A stretch of DNA of 64,000 bases. Origin: Aminipila sp963524205. GTDB lineage: Bacteria; Bacillota; Clostridia; Peptostreptococcales; Anaerovoracaceae. The notes below the pieces were generated by a model. That model saw only the letters and a list, made by a program, of their open reading frames with translations, was not told where the DNA came from and did no database searches. This document shows positions 42,318-51,516 of the stretch, piece by piece. The DNA lies in NCBI GenBank assembly GCA_963524205.1, contig CAURED010000016.1, forward strand, positions 1 through 64,000, read 5' to 3'. How positions within the stretch are numbered: the first letter of the stretch is position 1; each line of letters begins with the position of its first letter. The translations under genes were made by a program, and so were the position numbers.

Positions 42318-43967
42318 TTATCTATATTTTTCTGCTATTTTTTGCAATCTTCCACTTTCCTGCATCACCTTAATTTGCTTATTGAATATGTCACAAATCG
42401 AAGTATGGCTCTTTACCGTTCCAAAACCTAAATATGTTTTAACTGGATTTTTCAAAATAAAAATGTAAGATTCCTTGCGTATTAAATCTTCCATTTCTAG
42501 TTTTTTTACCTGATAATCACCAGATTCCATTTCTAATACTACAATATCTAGTTGTCCTTTCAGCAATTTCTTAAAAAGGATCTCCTCTTTATTACTTTCC
42601 TCAATCTTAATATTTAATTGGTAAAGCTCTGCAAAGTATGTATATCCAGAAATAACCCCAATCCTTTTTCCTTCTAAATCAGAAAGTTGTTTAACTTTTA
42701 TCTTTTGATCCTTGCTTGTATAAAATCCATAGGGACTTTCATAGCGATAGCTATCACTGAATTTCAAATAATTCTCTCTCGTTTTGTCATATGATATGGC
42801 AGGAAGGATATCCGACAATCCTGTTTTTACCATTTTAATAGAAGTGTCCCAAGGCACAATTTTAAACTCAACTTTATAATTTGACTCTTTAAAAACTTCT
42901 TGAATTAAATCGTAATCCATTCCTGAAATTTCTTTAGTATTTTCGTTGTAAATAAAATATGGCTCATATGGTGAAGTTGCTACAATAATGGTTGAGTCAT
43001 CTCTAGATTTGTCCTTGTCCATAAGCTGGAAGTTAAGTTGCTCAAGCTGTTCAATTCGTTGTTTAATATTATTGGCTGATTTGGCTTCTTCTTTAATAGA
43101 TTGTGAAAGTTCTTCAATTTTATGAGAGGAACAATCAACTGAAGTGGTAACTTTTGCAATTACCTCCTTGGCCGAATAGATAGAAGATTCTAGTTCCTTT
43201 GAATTGTCAGCAATCCAAAGACTCATTTCACTTGATTCCTTTGAAACATTTTCAATCAAAGCAAAATCTTCAATAGTATTTGTTATTTGAGTACTTTGAA
43301 AATCAATATTTTCTATTACCTGATGAACATCCTTTTTCGATTGATCTACAGATTTTATAATTTCTGCAATAATTCCGCTGATTACTTTATTAACCTCACT
43401 GGTTTCACTTGCCAGGTGTCTTACTTCTTCTGCAATGACAGAAAAGCCACGTCCATGCTCCCCTGCCCTAGCAGCTTCCACAGATGCATTTAAAGCAAGC
43501 AAATTGGTTTGCGAGGAAATATGCTCAATGCGATCTACAAGAGACTTTGCAGTTTTCGTTTTTCCCTCTAACTCAACAAAGGAATTTTTCGCAGAATTTA
43601 AGTTTTCTCCTGTCTCACTTAAACTCTTTGTTATTTCTTGAAACTTCTTTTTCTTACTGACTATAATCTCATAGGTATTATTGGAAATCTCAGAAGCATG
43701 TGAAGCTTTTGCCCTACTTCCCTGGACCGTTGTGTAGATTACATCAATAACATCATTCATGGAAATCATGCTTGAAGCTTGCCCTTTTGATTCTGACGTA
43801 AGTCCCTGAATCCTAACAAGAATCTCGTTCATTTCCATATCCAATTCATCTACGGAAAAAGAAAACCCACTAATTAGTTCTAAATATTTATCGGCCAACT
43901 CTTTATTGCTATTTTTTATTACAACACTGTCATTCTGATCCTGTCCTGTTTTTTTAAAAAATTTCAC
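42318..43967 (-). CDS. Membrane-less chemoreceptor with C-terminal solute-binding domain
   Basis: Residues 25-320 are a methyl-accepting chemotaxis signalling coil. The highly conserved hairpin tip is at 147-188 (IEHISSQTNLLALNASVEAA, then RGFSVIAEEVRHLA). Residues 327-549 are a bacterial extracellular solute-binding type 3 domain (YEPYFIYNENTKEISGMDYD, SDILPAISYDKTRENYLKFS). There is no signal peptide and no membrane segment, so both parts should be cytosolic. It probably senses an internal amino acid and signals to CheA. Monocistronic. Confidence 0.85.
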   Translation of the reverse strand: MKFFKKTGQDQNDSVVIKNSNKELADKYLELISGFSFSVDELDMEMNEILVRIQGLTSESKGQASSMISMNDVIDVIYTTVQGSRAKASHASEISNNTYEIIVSKKKKFQEITKSLSETGENLNSAKNSFVELEGKTKTAKSLVDRIEHISSQTNLLALNASVEAARAGEHGRGFSVIAEEVRHLASETSEVNKVISGIIAEIIKSVDQSKKDVHQVIENIDFQSTQITNTIEDFALIENVSKESSEMSLWIADNSKELESSIYSAKEVIAKVTTSVDCSSHKIEELSQSIKEEAKSANNIKQRIEQLEQLNFQLMDKDKSRDDSTIIVATSPYEPYFIYNENTKEISGMDYDLIQEVFKESNYKVEFKIVPWDTSIKMVKTGLSDILPAISYDKTRENYLKFSDSYRYESPYGFYTSKDQKIKVKQLSDLEGKRIGVISGYTYFAELYQLNIKIEESNKEEILFKKLLKGQLDIVVLEMESGDYQVKKLEMEDLIRKESYIFILKNPVKTYLGFGTVKSHTSICDIFNKQIKVMQESGRLQKIAEKYR

Positions 43968-44110
43968 TACATTTGCGCCTCCTTATTTACTTAGATACTT
44001 AATTTTATCATAATCTTCCATATTGTATCTGTCAATAAAAGGCTCAAATAATACTATTTATACTAAAAATAGTTTCATAAAAGTCCCTTACCCTAAAAGA
44101 CATATTTGTA

Positions 44111-44140
44111 TTGACATAATAGTACTTATCAAGGTATTCT
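44111..44140 (+). promoter_or_regulatory. Promoter of the trypsin-like lipoprotein gene
   Basis: TTGACA (44111-44116) and TATTCT (44135-44140) are 18 bases apart, 44 bases upstream of the start. Confidence 0.65.
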
Positions 44141-44183
44141 TATACTTATTTACATAAAAAAGTAACAAAAGGAGTTTTTACCC

Positions 44184-45017
44184 ATGAAAAAAATGTCATT
44201 ACTTATTATAGCTGGTATGCTTGCTATAAGTATCTGCGCTTGCGGACAAACACCAAATTCTAATACAGAGGGCAAAAATATAATGCCTGATGATATTGCA
44301 ACTATTACAGATTCAACTGGAGAGACCATTCCAGACCCAGATGCACTTGCAAAACCTGATTTTGGTTCCATTGCCTCTTCCTCTGTATTCAATGTTAATT
44401 GGAAAACATCAGTAGATGGAGATGTAATGTCAGGTACCGCTTCTCTTCTGAAAACTGATTTAAGCGATGAGCCAATTCTTATCACTGCATATCATATTTT
44501 TGATTCTGAGACTGTTGATTTAACCCCGGATACGTTAAAAGATTACATCAAAGGTGGAGAATTAATAGATATCATGTCTCCAGAGGATTCTGCATCTATA
44601 ATCGGCAATGTTAAAGAGACCATTACAATTCCTGATGCTGAAGGTGTTGATACAGCACAAAGTCCTATCAAAGATCTTGCTGCCTTTAAATTGGACAACA
44701 GCTCTGCATTGAAAGCATTTCCCCTTGCAAAAGAACCTTGTGTTGAAGGTGAAGTCGTATATCTGCTTGCATCACTTTGGGACACTGCTAAAGCGTATGA
44801 AAACAATATCTATCCCTGCGTAGTTCTCAGCGACAACGGAGAGCAAATGACCTATCTTTTAAGTGACCAATTTGGCACTACTGGTGCCAGCGGAGCACCA
44901 ATTGTAAATAGCAAAGGTGAGCTTGTTGGAATACATATTGGCTCCAATAACTCCTATCGTTTCGCACACTCTGCACTGGGTATTTATGAACAGCTGAAAT
45001 CGGCTTTAGGAAAATAA
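44184..45017 (+). CDS. Trypsin-like serine protease lipoprotein
   Basis: A lipobox (SICAC, C20) anchors the protein outside. The remaining 255 residues carry the trypsin-fold triad: His in ITAYHIF, Asp in IKDLAAFKL, and Ser in TGASGAPIVNSKGELVG. It lacks the PDZ domain of HtrA/DegP. An Asp/Glu/Pro-rich linker (about 22-60) separates lipid anchor and domain. AAAGGAG precedes the ATG. Confidence 0.8.
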   Translation: MKKMSLLIIAGMLAISICACGQTPNSNTEGKNIMPDDIATITDSTGETIPDPDALAKPDFGSIASSSVFNVNWKTSVDGDVMSGTASLLKTDLSDEPILITAYHIFDSETVDLTPDTLKDYIKGGELIDIMSPEDSASIIGNVKETITIPDAEGVDTAQSPIKDLAAFKLDNSSALKAFPLAKEPCVEGEVVYLLASLWDTAKAYENNIYPCVVLSDNGEQMTYLLSDQFGTTGASGAPIVNSKGELVGIHIGSNNSYRFAHSALGIYEQLKSALGK

Positions 45018-45031
45018 ATTTTACAAAAATG

Positions 45032-45400
45032 TTATTTTGCCATACCAAATATTGCACCTGAGATAAAAGGTATAAGCCATATAATCCAGACAATAATACT
45101 TAACTTATGAAAATCTTCTTTTTCTTTTTCATTATTTTTAATTAGTACAAAAGTTGCCCAAAGTGCATGAAAGAGCATTAGAATAATAGCTAACAGACCT
45201 GTAATACCATGAAAATTTAACTTAAAACCTTCAGTAGCAATCTTGCTCATTATTGTGGTTCCTGTAGTATCAAACACTAGTCCTAAATAGAAAACAACTA
45301 CTTGCCATTTTTTCAATTCACCTTGTATTTTTTCACTCCATACACCTATAGTGTAAAAGATAAAAGCCAATGTAATAGTTATTACTGCATATACTAACAT
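45032..45400 (-). CDS. HsmA family (TIGR03987) membrane protein
   Basis: This 122-residue protein has four predicted membrane segments. The family-specific Y-L-G-L-V-F-D-T-T-G-T stretch and the G-L-L-A-I-I-L-M-L-F-H-A-L-W-A segment match the HsmA/TIGR03987 family. Members have been linked to heme tolerance in a few bacteria, but the mechanism is unclear. A GGAGGG site precedes the ATG. Confidence 0.75.
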   Translation of the reverse strand: MLVYAVITITLAFIFYTIGVWSEKIQGELKKWQVVVFYLGLVFDTTGTTIMSKIATEGFKLNFHGITGLLAIILMLFHALWATFVLIKNNEKEKEDFHKLSIIVWIIWLIPFISGAIFGMAK

Positions 45401-45507
45401 ATATCCCCCTCCTTATTCCACATTAGTGTTCCCCTTTAATCTGCCTGTTTATTCCATATATTTGAGTAACATACGAGTTTCCTGACACCAAATGCAAAAT
45501 AAAATAA

Positions 45508-45539
45508 AAGCACCAAGATTATATTATCTTAGTGCCTTT
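45508..45539 (-). terminator. Terminator of the AraC/GyrI-like gene
   Basis: AAAGCAC...AGAT pairs with ATCTTAGTGCCTTT around a short loop, and a T-rich stretch follows on the minus strand. Confidence 0.7.
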
Positions 45540-45558
45540 AGAAGGGCTTTTGTATTTA

Positions 45559-46464
45559 TTAATTAATTGCTTTAACTGGACGTGCTTCAATATATCCTCT
45601 GTACCCCATTGGTGCAAGCTGGAATCTTGGTGCTTCTTCCGATGCCCACTGATATCCGTATACTTTAGGGTCAAATCTCGCAATATGATTCCAAACTTCA
45701 TTGATTTCATCCATAAAATCATCATCATTATAAGGTTCACCTTGAAAAATCATCAGTTTGCAAGGTGGAAGTTCTATCAACTCATATTCCTCTGGAATAT
45801 CATTCGTATAGTCAAGAGGAACTTCTACCCCTTGCACATATTGTGATGTTCCTTCTTTGATAATATGTTTTGGAAGCCACATGCCAATTGGCTCATACAT
45901 GGCTTCTTTTACACTTGAAAGTACTGCCCATACATCACAACCTACCTCTGCACAGTATGCAAAATAATCCGTTGCCTGTTTTCCCCTCTTTAGTAAAACT
46001 TTTCTTGCAGGACGTTCAATCACCTGTACAAATATAGATTTGGTGTTGCTATTTTTACTCATCTTTTCTCCTCCTTTATGAAGTGCTCGATAGGTATCGA
46101 AAACTTTCTGAGGCATAAACAATTTTATCGGTGGTGTATGCTGACTGTATTTGATAGGCGGCATCCCAAATTCCTTTGAAAATGCTCTAGTAAATCCCTC
46201 ATGAGAATCAAACACAAAATCCATTGCCACATCTATGATTCTCTCATTATTATCACGTAGTATTAAAGCTGCTTTAGTAAGTCTTAATGCACGAATATAT
46301 TCAAATGGCGCCTTCCCGGTAGCTTCTTTAAACAGTCTTGCAGCATGCCAGGGTGAATATCCTGCTGAAACAGCTAATTCTTTCAACGTAATTTTTCTTA
46401 AAATATTCATGTCAATGTACTCCTGCATGCGTTGTACCGCCATAATATTTTCAGCCTCATCCAT
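45559..46464 (-). CDS. AraC family regulator with GyrI-like effector domain
   Basis: Residues 8-110 form the double HTH of AraC/XylS regulators (ITLKELAVSAGYSPWHAARLF, IIDVAMDFVFDSHEGFTRAF). Residues 130-301 form a GyrI-like small-molecule domain (VQVIERPARKVLLKRGK, YELIELPPCKLMIFQGE). The arrangement is that of Rob- and BmrR-related drug or metabolite sensors. Target genes are not obvious; none is divergent from it. Confidence 0.87.
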   Translation of the reverse strand: MDEAENIMAVQRMQEYIDMNILRKITLKELAVSAGYSPWHAARLFKEATGKAPFEYIRALRLTKAALILRDNNERIIDVAMDFVFDSHEGFTRAFSKEFGMPPIKYSQHTPPIKLFMPQKVFDTYRALHKGGEKMSKNSNTKSIFVQVIERPARKVLLKRGKQATDYFAYCAEVGCDVWAVLSSVKEAMYEPIGMWLPKHIIKEGTSQYVQGVEVPLDYTNDIPEEYELIELPPCKLMIFQGEPYNDDDFMDEINEVWNHIARFDPKVYGYQWASEEAPRFQLAPMGYRGYIEARPVKAIN

Positions 46465-46566
46465 TTTCTCACCTCCTTATATCTAAAGTTTATATCATAA
46501 AGGATTATATTTCTTGACCTTGTTTGCGAATACTCAACTAAGTTGAATCTTAATTATCCAAATTAT

Positions 46567-48354
46567 TTACTTGAATCTGACTAAAATGTAAAAATCAGCA
46601 TAATTAAAGTTTTGATTAGAAGCGAAGTTTATACCTGCCTCCTGCACTACAATAGTAAGTTTTACTCGCTCATTTTCCGTAGAAAAAGTTGCTTCATCTT
46701 TTGATATTTCCGCCTTATCGGTAGCGTAACTACTATATTTAGAAAAAATCTTATCTGTATTGAAGCGTATTAATTCTTGTTTATTGTCATCCATAAGAAT
46801 AACATCATATTCTCCCTTAGATTTCTCTTTTACCAGAGTATATTCCCTTCCGGATTTTTGGATGTTGCATATTTGGGATTCCATGTTTTCTTCTGAGTGA
46901 ATATTGGTACGGGCAAGAACATCATAACCTGCAATATCAATTGAAGTCATTGAATTAAGGAATACATTTACTGTCCTGTTAATTGTATCAGGTATGCCAT
47001 ATTCATAGAAACCAAATGTATTATAAAAATCTTCATAGATAATAAAATCATCCGGAAACCACTCTATTTTATCTGTATAATCCATCATGCTCAGGTACTC
47101 CACAAATGAAATAATCTTCTTTTTATCCTGATCAGAAATGGAGTTGTCTGGTATAATAACGTTATTCTTTAACATTTTATTTTGTATCAGCACAGATTTA
47201 AGCATTTTTTCCTGACTGATGCGGCTGACAGTAAATGCATCAATAGGAGGTATTACAGACACAACACAAAATGCAATAAGCATTGCTGCAATAATTCCGT
47301 TTCTCCTAACAGGCAACAAACTCATTACAACCCCGGCAAAAGCGGCAAAAATGCCAAACAAGATAACGAAATATCGGGTATGAGTAATTCCTGTATCTCC
47401 CATGCTGAGAGTTGAAGCTGTAATTTGGAACAGTACGATTGGAACAAGTACCTTTGGAAAAATCCGGCGAAACAGGATTGCAAACTTATTTTCCAATCTG
47501 CTTGCCAGAATATAGATTAAAATTACCGCTATGGCATAAGAAACCAGCATTGGCTCCAACAGGTTATTGGTCCAGAACTCTCCTCTGATATTCAGTACAA
47601 TATAGAGTAAGAGAATAACTGTAAAAACTGCTGTCAGCGGAATAATGATATAGGATATAAGAATTTCCAGAAATTTAGGGCAAAATGCAGCTTTATTAAT
47701 CAGCTCATTCTGTGCGGAGTTTTTGTCATTGTCACTATCTTTGTCCTTTCTCCCTGGATATACAGGAATTAGTGAAAGAAAGAATAGAGGTGTAAACAGC
47801 ACAAATATAATATTAGCTGTGTGAGAATAAACCTTGTGATTCACATCAGTAATGAGTGTATCAATTGCCATGATGATTAGACTGCATCCCGCGAAGATAA
47901 CTATAGCATAAAAGGCAGAATGAAAGAAAGCTTTGAATGCCGTCATGAAACTTTCATTAAAACTGATTCTGCTTCGAATGATAGGTACCCAAATGAAAGC
48001 CAAAAACAGTGCTAACAGTACGATCCATGTGCGTATATGGGTTTCCATGCTGAACTCAGGAGCTGCCCTTAGAATAAGGTAGTATCCCAAAGTCAGAAGA
48101 ATACCACCACCTCCCATTAAAATAATCCGAGTGGACACTTTACTGAAAAAACGCTCATATGCTGCTTGTAGTGATGCACTTAGGGTAGCACCCACTGCAC
48201 AAGTCAGAAGTAGTTTTGTATAGTCTTTTTCTGCATTAATTGAAGCAGCAACAATAACAGTAGCTGCTAAAAGAAATGCTGTTGTCAACGGATAACGGGC
48301 AATAGCATTAGTCAGCCCTTTTATTCTCTGGGACAGTTTCGTAAACCATTTCAT
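46567..48354 (-). CDS. DUF4153 domain membrane protein
   Basis: Roughly 11 membrane segments occupy residues 15-390, followed by a 200-residue extracytoplasmic domain with no known motif. The layout matches DUF4153 membrane proteins of Firmicutes, whose role is unknown. The AAAGGA site could serve ATGs at 48363, 48360 or 48354; MKWFTKL at 48354 has the best spacing. Monocistronic. Confidence 0.7.
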   Translation of the reverse strand: MKWFTKLSQRIKGLTNAIARYPLTTAFLLAATVIVAASINAEKDYTKLLLTCAVGATLSASLQAAYERFFSKVSTRIILMGGGGILLTLGYYLILRAAPEFSMETHIRTWIVLLALFLAFIWVPIIRSRISFNESFMTAFKAFFHSAFYAIVIFAGCSLIIMAIDTLITDVNHKVYSHTANIIFVLFTPLFFLSLIPVYPGRKDKDSDNDKNSAQNELINKAAFCPKFLEILISYIIIPLTAVFTVILLLYIVLNIRGEFWTNNLLEPMLVSYAIAVILIYILASRLENKFAILFRRIFPKVLVPIVLFQITASTLSMGDTGITHTRYFVILFGIFAAFAGVVMSLLPVRRNGIIAAMLIAFCVVSVIPPIDAFTVSRISQEKMLKSVLIQNKMLKNNVIIPDNSISDQDKKKIISFVEYLSMMDYTDKIEWFPDDFIIYEDFYNTFGFYEYGIPDTINRTVNVFLNSMTSIDIAGYDVLARTNIHSEENMESQICNIQKSGREYTLVKEKSKGEYDVILMDDNKQELIRFNTDKIFSKYSSYATDKAEISKDEATFSTENERVKLTIVVQEAGINFASNQNFNYADFYILVRFK

Positions 48355-48558
48355 TTGCATCATCCTTTCCACTATAATCTGTTCTAATATCTGTGCTATT
48401 TTTTAACAGTATTACTGTTTGTAATCTTCGTACTTATGTGTATTGTAACCATTTTTATCCTTTTTATTTGTTTGCGAATTTACTCCATATGCTATCCGAC
48501 CAATACTTTGGAAACAGGAAGTGTTGAAGTGAGGTGTTGAAGTAAAGTAACTTTTAAA

Positions 48559-49119
48559 TTAAGTTAGAGCCGGTGTAAGTACAAATAAGATATGATTTGC
48601 TTGATCTCCTTTGTTTAAAAATCTATGTTTTACATTAGGAGGAATACGAACAACATCTCCCTCATCCAGAAAATATTCAACCCCTTCTAATTCAACATAC
48701 GCCTCTCCCTTCATAACGACAGCAATTTCTTCTTTGTCCATGTGTGAATAGTGGCTTTCTGTAGTACTGGCATGGGCATTAAGATCCATCATTAAAAGTT
48801 CAATATGCGCCTTCATAAAATCTGGTGTTAATACGTCATAAACAATATGGTCATTGTTTTCTCTGTAAACTTTCTTGCGATCGCACTTTTTAGAAATTAA
48901 TGATTTTACATCAATATCATTGATGAAAAGCGTATAAAGAGGTACATTTAATGCTTGGGCAATAAGTACCAATACACTAAGCGAAGGATTTGCCTGCCCT
49001 CGCTCAATCTGGCTTATGAGGGAGGTACTGATGCCTGCATAATCTGCAAATTCACGAATTGTCATTTCTTTTTTTTTCCGATAAGTCAGAACTGTTTGTC
49101 CTAGGCGATGGTAGTTCAT
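48559..49119 (-). CDS. XRE-HTH / cupin regulator
   Basis: Residues 8-62 are a Cro/C1 HTH (MTIREFADYAGISTSLISQIE). Residues 110-183 are a cupin barrel with the HYSHMDKEEIAVVMKGEAYV and D-E-G-D-V-V-R-I-P motifs and a His in PPNVKH. Such regulators (PuuR/SinR-like) sense small metabolites. The divergent EamA transporter is the likely target, and a perfect 12-bp inverted repeat lies between the two. Confidence 0.87.
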   Translation of the reverse strand: MNYHRLGQTVLTYRKKKEMTIREFADYAGISTSLISQIERGQANPSLSVLVLIAQALNVPLYTLFINDIDVKSLISKKCDRKKVYRENNDHIVYDVLTPDFMKAHIELLMMDLNAHASTTESHYSHMDKEEIAVVMKGEAYVELEGVEYFLDEGDVVRIPPNVKHRFLNKGDQANHILFVLTPALT

Positions 49120-49208
49120 AGTAATCTCCTATCCATAATAATACGTTTTTTCTCTATCTTGTATTAACATAATGTATATAATAAATAAAGCTATAATTTG
49201 CGATATAA

Positions 49209-49242
49209 ATATAATATAATAATTTTGTACATTATATTATAT
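49209..49242. promoter_or_regulatory. Inverted repeat between XRE-cupin and EamA genes
   Basis: ATATAATATAAT (49209-49220) and ATTATATTATAT (49231-49242) are perfect inverted arms around a 10-base spacer. The arms also contain -10-like TATAAT sequences, so this may combine promoter and operator. Confidence 0.5.
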
Positions 49243-49280
49243 CATGTATTTTATATTTAACAAGAACAAGGAGTTATCTA

Positions 49281-50189
49281 ATGCAATCAAAATTTATTCA
49301 ATATTTTTCTTTATTTTTAGGAGTATTTTCTCTATCCACCTCAGCAATTTTTGTAAAATTAGCTGATGCTCCTTCATCTATTACTGCTTTTTACCGACTT
49401 TTCCTTGCAGTATTGATACTTTTGCCACTTTTATTATTTAAAAGAGAATATTGGCAAGATATGCTCTCGTTGTCTAAAAATCAATGGAGTTTAGGACTAC
49501 TATCGGGATTATTTTTAGCGATACACTATGTTTTATGGTTTGAATCTTTGAACTACACATCCGTTGCAAGTTCAACCGTTATTGTTACATTACAGCCTCT
49601 TTTTTCATTTGTTGGAGGACATTTCTTATTTAAGGAACGTTTTAGCAAAGAAGCACTCGCTAGCTGTTTTATGTCTGTAATTGGCTGCTTAATCATTGGC
49701 TGGGGAGACTTTCAGATTAGCTTTCAGGCTTTATTCGGTGATTTTCTGGCCTTCATATCCGCCGGTGTTATAACTGCCTATTTTTTTATTGGGCAGCACA
49801 TGCGAAAAAAATTGTCTGTCGTTCCTTATTCAATTTTAGGATATACCGGCAGCGCATTTTTTTTATCGATGTACGCTCTTAGCCAGCACTTATCTTTCAC
49901 TAATTATTCTCTAAATACATGGAAATCCTTTATTGGATTAGCTTTGATTGCAACGATTTTGGGACAAATGGTTTTTAATTGGCTACTGAAATGGTTAAGT
50001 ACAACGGTTGTATCAATGTGTATACTAGGGGAAACAATTGGTACTTGCATCCTTGCTTATTTCATTTTAGGAGAGATTATCTCTTTGAGGCAGGGTTTAG
50101 GAGCGGTAATCACATTAGTTGGACTTGGCCTATTTTTATTTTACAAAAATAAGTTACTAGCTGAACAAGATAGCCACTCTGTTATCTAA
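49281..50189 (+). CDS. EamA/DMT family transporter
   Basis: Ten membrane segments form two EamA repeats. The first has ATSAIFVKLADAPSSITAFYR-type signature residues and the second VVSMCILGETIGTCILAYFILGE. DMT transporters export amino acids or other metabolites. It is divergent from the XRE-cupin regulator, which probably controls it. AAGGAG precedes the ATG. Confidence 0.88.
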   Translation: MQSKFIQYFSLFLGVFSLSTSAIFVKLADAPSSITAFYRLFLAVLILLPLLLFKREYWQDMLSLSKNQWSLGLLSGLFLAIHYVLWFESLNYTSVASSTVIVTLQPLFSFVGGHFLFKERFSKEALASCFMSVIGCLIIGWGDFQISFQALFGDFLAFISAGVITAYFFIGQHMRKKLSVVPYSILGYTGSAFFLSMYALSQHLSFTNYSLNTWKSFIGLALIATILGQMVFNWLLKWLSTTVVSMCILGETIGTCILAYFILGEIISLRQGLGAVITLVGLGLFLFYKNKLLAEQDSHSVI

Positions 50190-50212
50190 ACGGTATTATT
50201 TATCTTTATTAA

Positions 50213-50237
50213 AAAACAGCTCATCTAGAGCTGTTTT
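50213..50237 (+). terminator. Terminator of the EamA gene
   Basis: AAAACAGCT pairs with AGCTGTTTT around a 7-base loop, shortly after the stop. Confidence 0.8.
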
Positions 50238-50276
50238 CTATCTGTAAATCCTTGATTATATTATTTTTCTAAGAGC

Positions 50277-50675
50277 TTATCCAAAGAATCGTTTAATCTC
50301 TATTTCAGCATTTTCTAAGGAATCAGAGCCATGTATCACATTTTCTGTGGTAGAACTAGCAAAGTCTCCTCTGATTGTTCCAGGTATGGCATTTTCAAAT
50401 TTTGTTGCACCCATTAGTATGCGTATACCCTGCACCACGTTTTCCCCTTCAACAATCATTGCCCATACAGGTCCTGACATCATATAGCTTTCCATTTTGG
50501 GATAGAATGGTTCATTAACAACATGGGCATAATGTTCCCTTAGTATTTTCTTATCTAAATTTATAACCTTTAAATCAATGATTTTGTACCCTTTAGCCTC
50601 TATCCGGGCAATAATATGTCCCGCCAGTTTTCTGCTAATGGCATCTGGTTTTAACATCACATAGGTTCTTTCCAT
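50277..50675 (-). CDS. ndk: Nucleoside diphosphate kinase
   Basis: The protein opens with the canonical ERTYVMLKPDA. The active-site His is H115 in NVIHGSDSLENA, and the R-G-D-F stretch precedes it. The 132 residues give the usual length. It transfers the gamma phosphate between NTPs and NDPs in the cytosol. GGAGGA is at the right distance. Confidence 0.95.
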   Translation of the reverse strand: MERTYVMLKPDAISRKLAGHIIARIEAKGYKIIDLKVINLDKKILREHYAHVVNEPFYPKMESYMMSGPVWAMIVEGENVVQGIRILMGATKFENAIPGTIRGDFASSTTENVIHGSDSLENAEIEIKRFFG

Positions 50676-50766
50676 TGCTCTCCTCCTATATCATTTAAGA
50701 GTATTTTGTAAACTTATTTCCTATATAATCTTGTCCTGTTTTTAACAACGATTAAATTTTATATTT

Positions 50767-51501
50767 TTAAATTGTTCTTCCTAATAATGATAATGGAAGT
50801 TCCAGTCCGTTTGCTTCAAGCAAATTTCTATCCGTTAGAATGTCTTCTGTTATTCCATCCTTTATTACTCTTCCCTTAGATATCAAGATTGTTCTCTCAC
50901 ATGTATCTAGAATCATATCTAAATCATGAGAGGCAATCACTTTTAAACCGTTAATGGAATTTAAAATCCCAATAAGATTTCTTCTGTTTTTTGGATCCAG
51001 TGCAATGGAAGGTTCATCTAGCAGAATCATATTGGGTTCCATGGAAAGAATAGTTGCAATGGAGGCAAGCTTTTTTTGTCCACCGGATAAACGATAAATC
51101 TGCTTTTCTTTCATTTCTTCAATATGAACCATCTTTAAAGCTTCTGTCACCCTTCTTTCAACTTCTGTTTCTGAATAACCATAATTACGTGGCCCAAAGG
51201 CCACATCTTCATATACAGTGGACATGAACAGCTGGCTATCAGCATCCTGAAAAATATAACCTGTCTTTTCTCGTATTTGGGGAAGATTTTCTTTTCTGAC
51301 TTCTAACCCATTAACTACAATTTTTCCTGTGTATTCTAATAGTAATCCTACCAGCAACTTTAATAAGGTGGATTTTCCCACTCCATTTGCCCCAATAATT
51401 CCTATTGATTCCTTCCCAGATGCAGTAAAACTGATATCTGAAAGAACTTCCTTTCCTCTGCCATAGGAGAAGGTCAGGTGATTTACTTCTATGTTCTGCA
51501 T
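50767..51501 (-). CDS. larO: Nickel/cobalt ECF transporter ATPase (LarO/CbiO type)
   Basis: Walker A (GIIGANGVGKSTLL), signature (RLSGGQKKLASIA) and Walker B (MILLDEPSIALD) are intact, and FQDADSQLF is the Q-loop typical of CbiO/EcfA ATPases. It powers the transporter formed with the next two upstream genes. The context of LarB and LarE points to nickel rather than cobalt, hence the larO name, which is inferred. Confidence 0.85.
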   Translation of the reverse strand: MQNIEVNHLTFSYGRGKEVLSDISFTASGKESIGIIGANGVGKSTLLKLLVGLLLEYTGKIVVNGLEVRKENLPQIREKTGYIFQDADSQLFMSTVYEDVAFGPRNYGYSETEVERRVTEALKMVHIEEMKEKQIYRLSGGQKKLASIATILSMEPNMILLDEPSIALDPKNRRNLIGILNSINGLKVIASHDLDMILDTCERTILISKGRVIKDGITEDILTDRNLLEANGLELPLSLLGRTI

Positions 51502-51516
51502 CTGTTTTCCTCCAAA

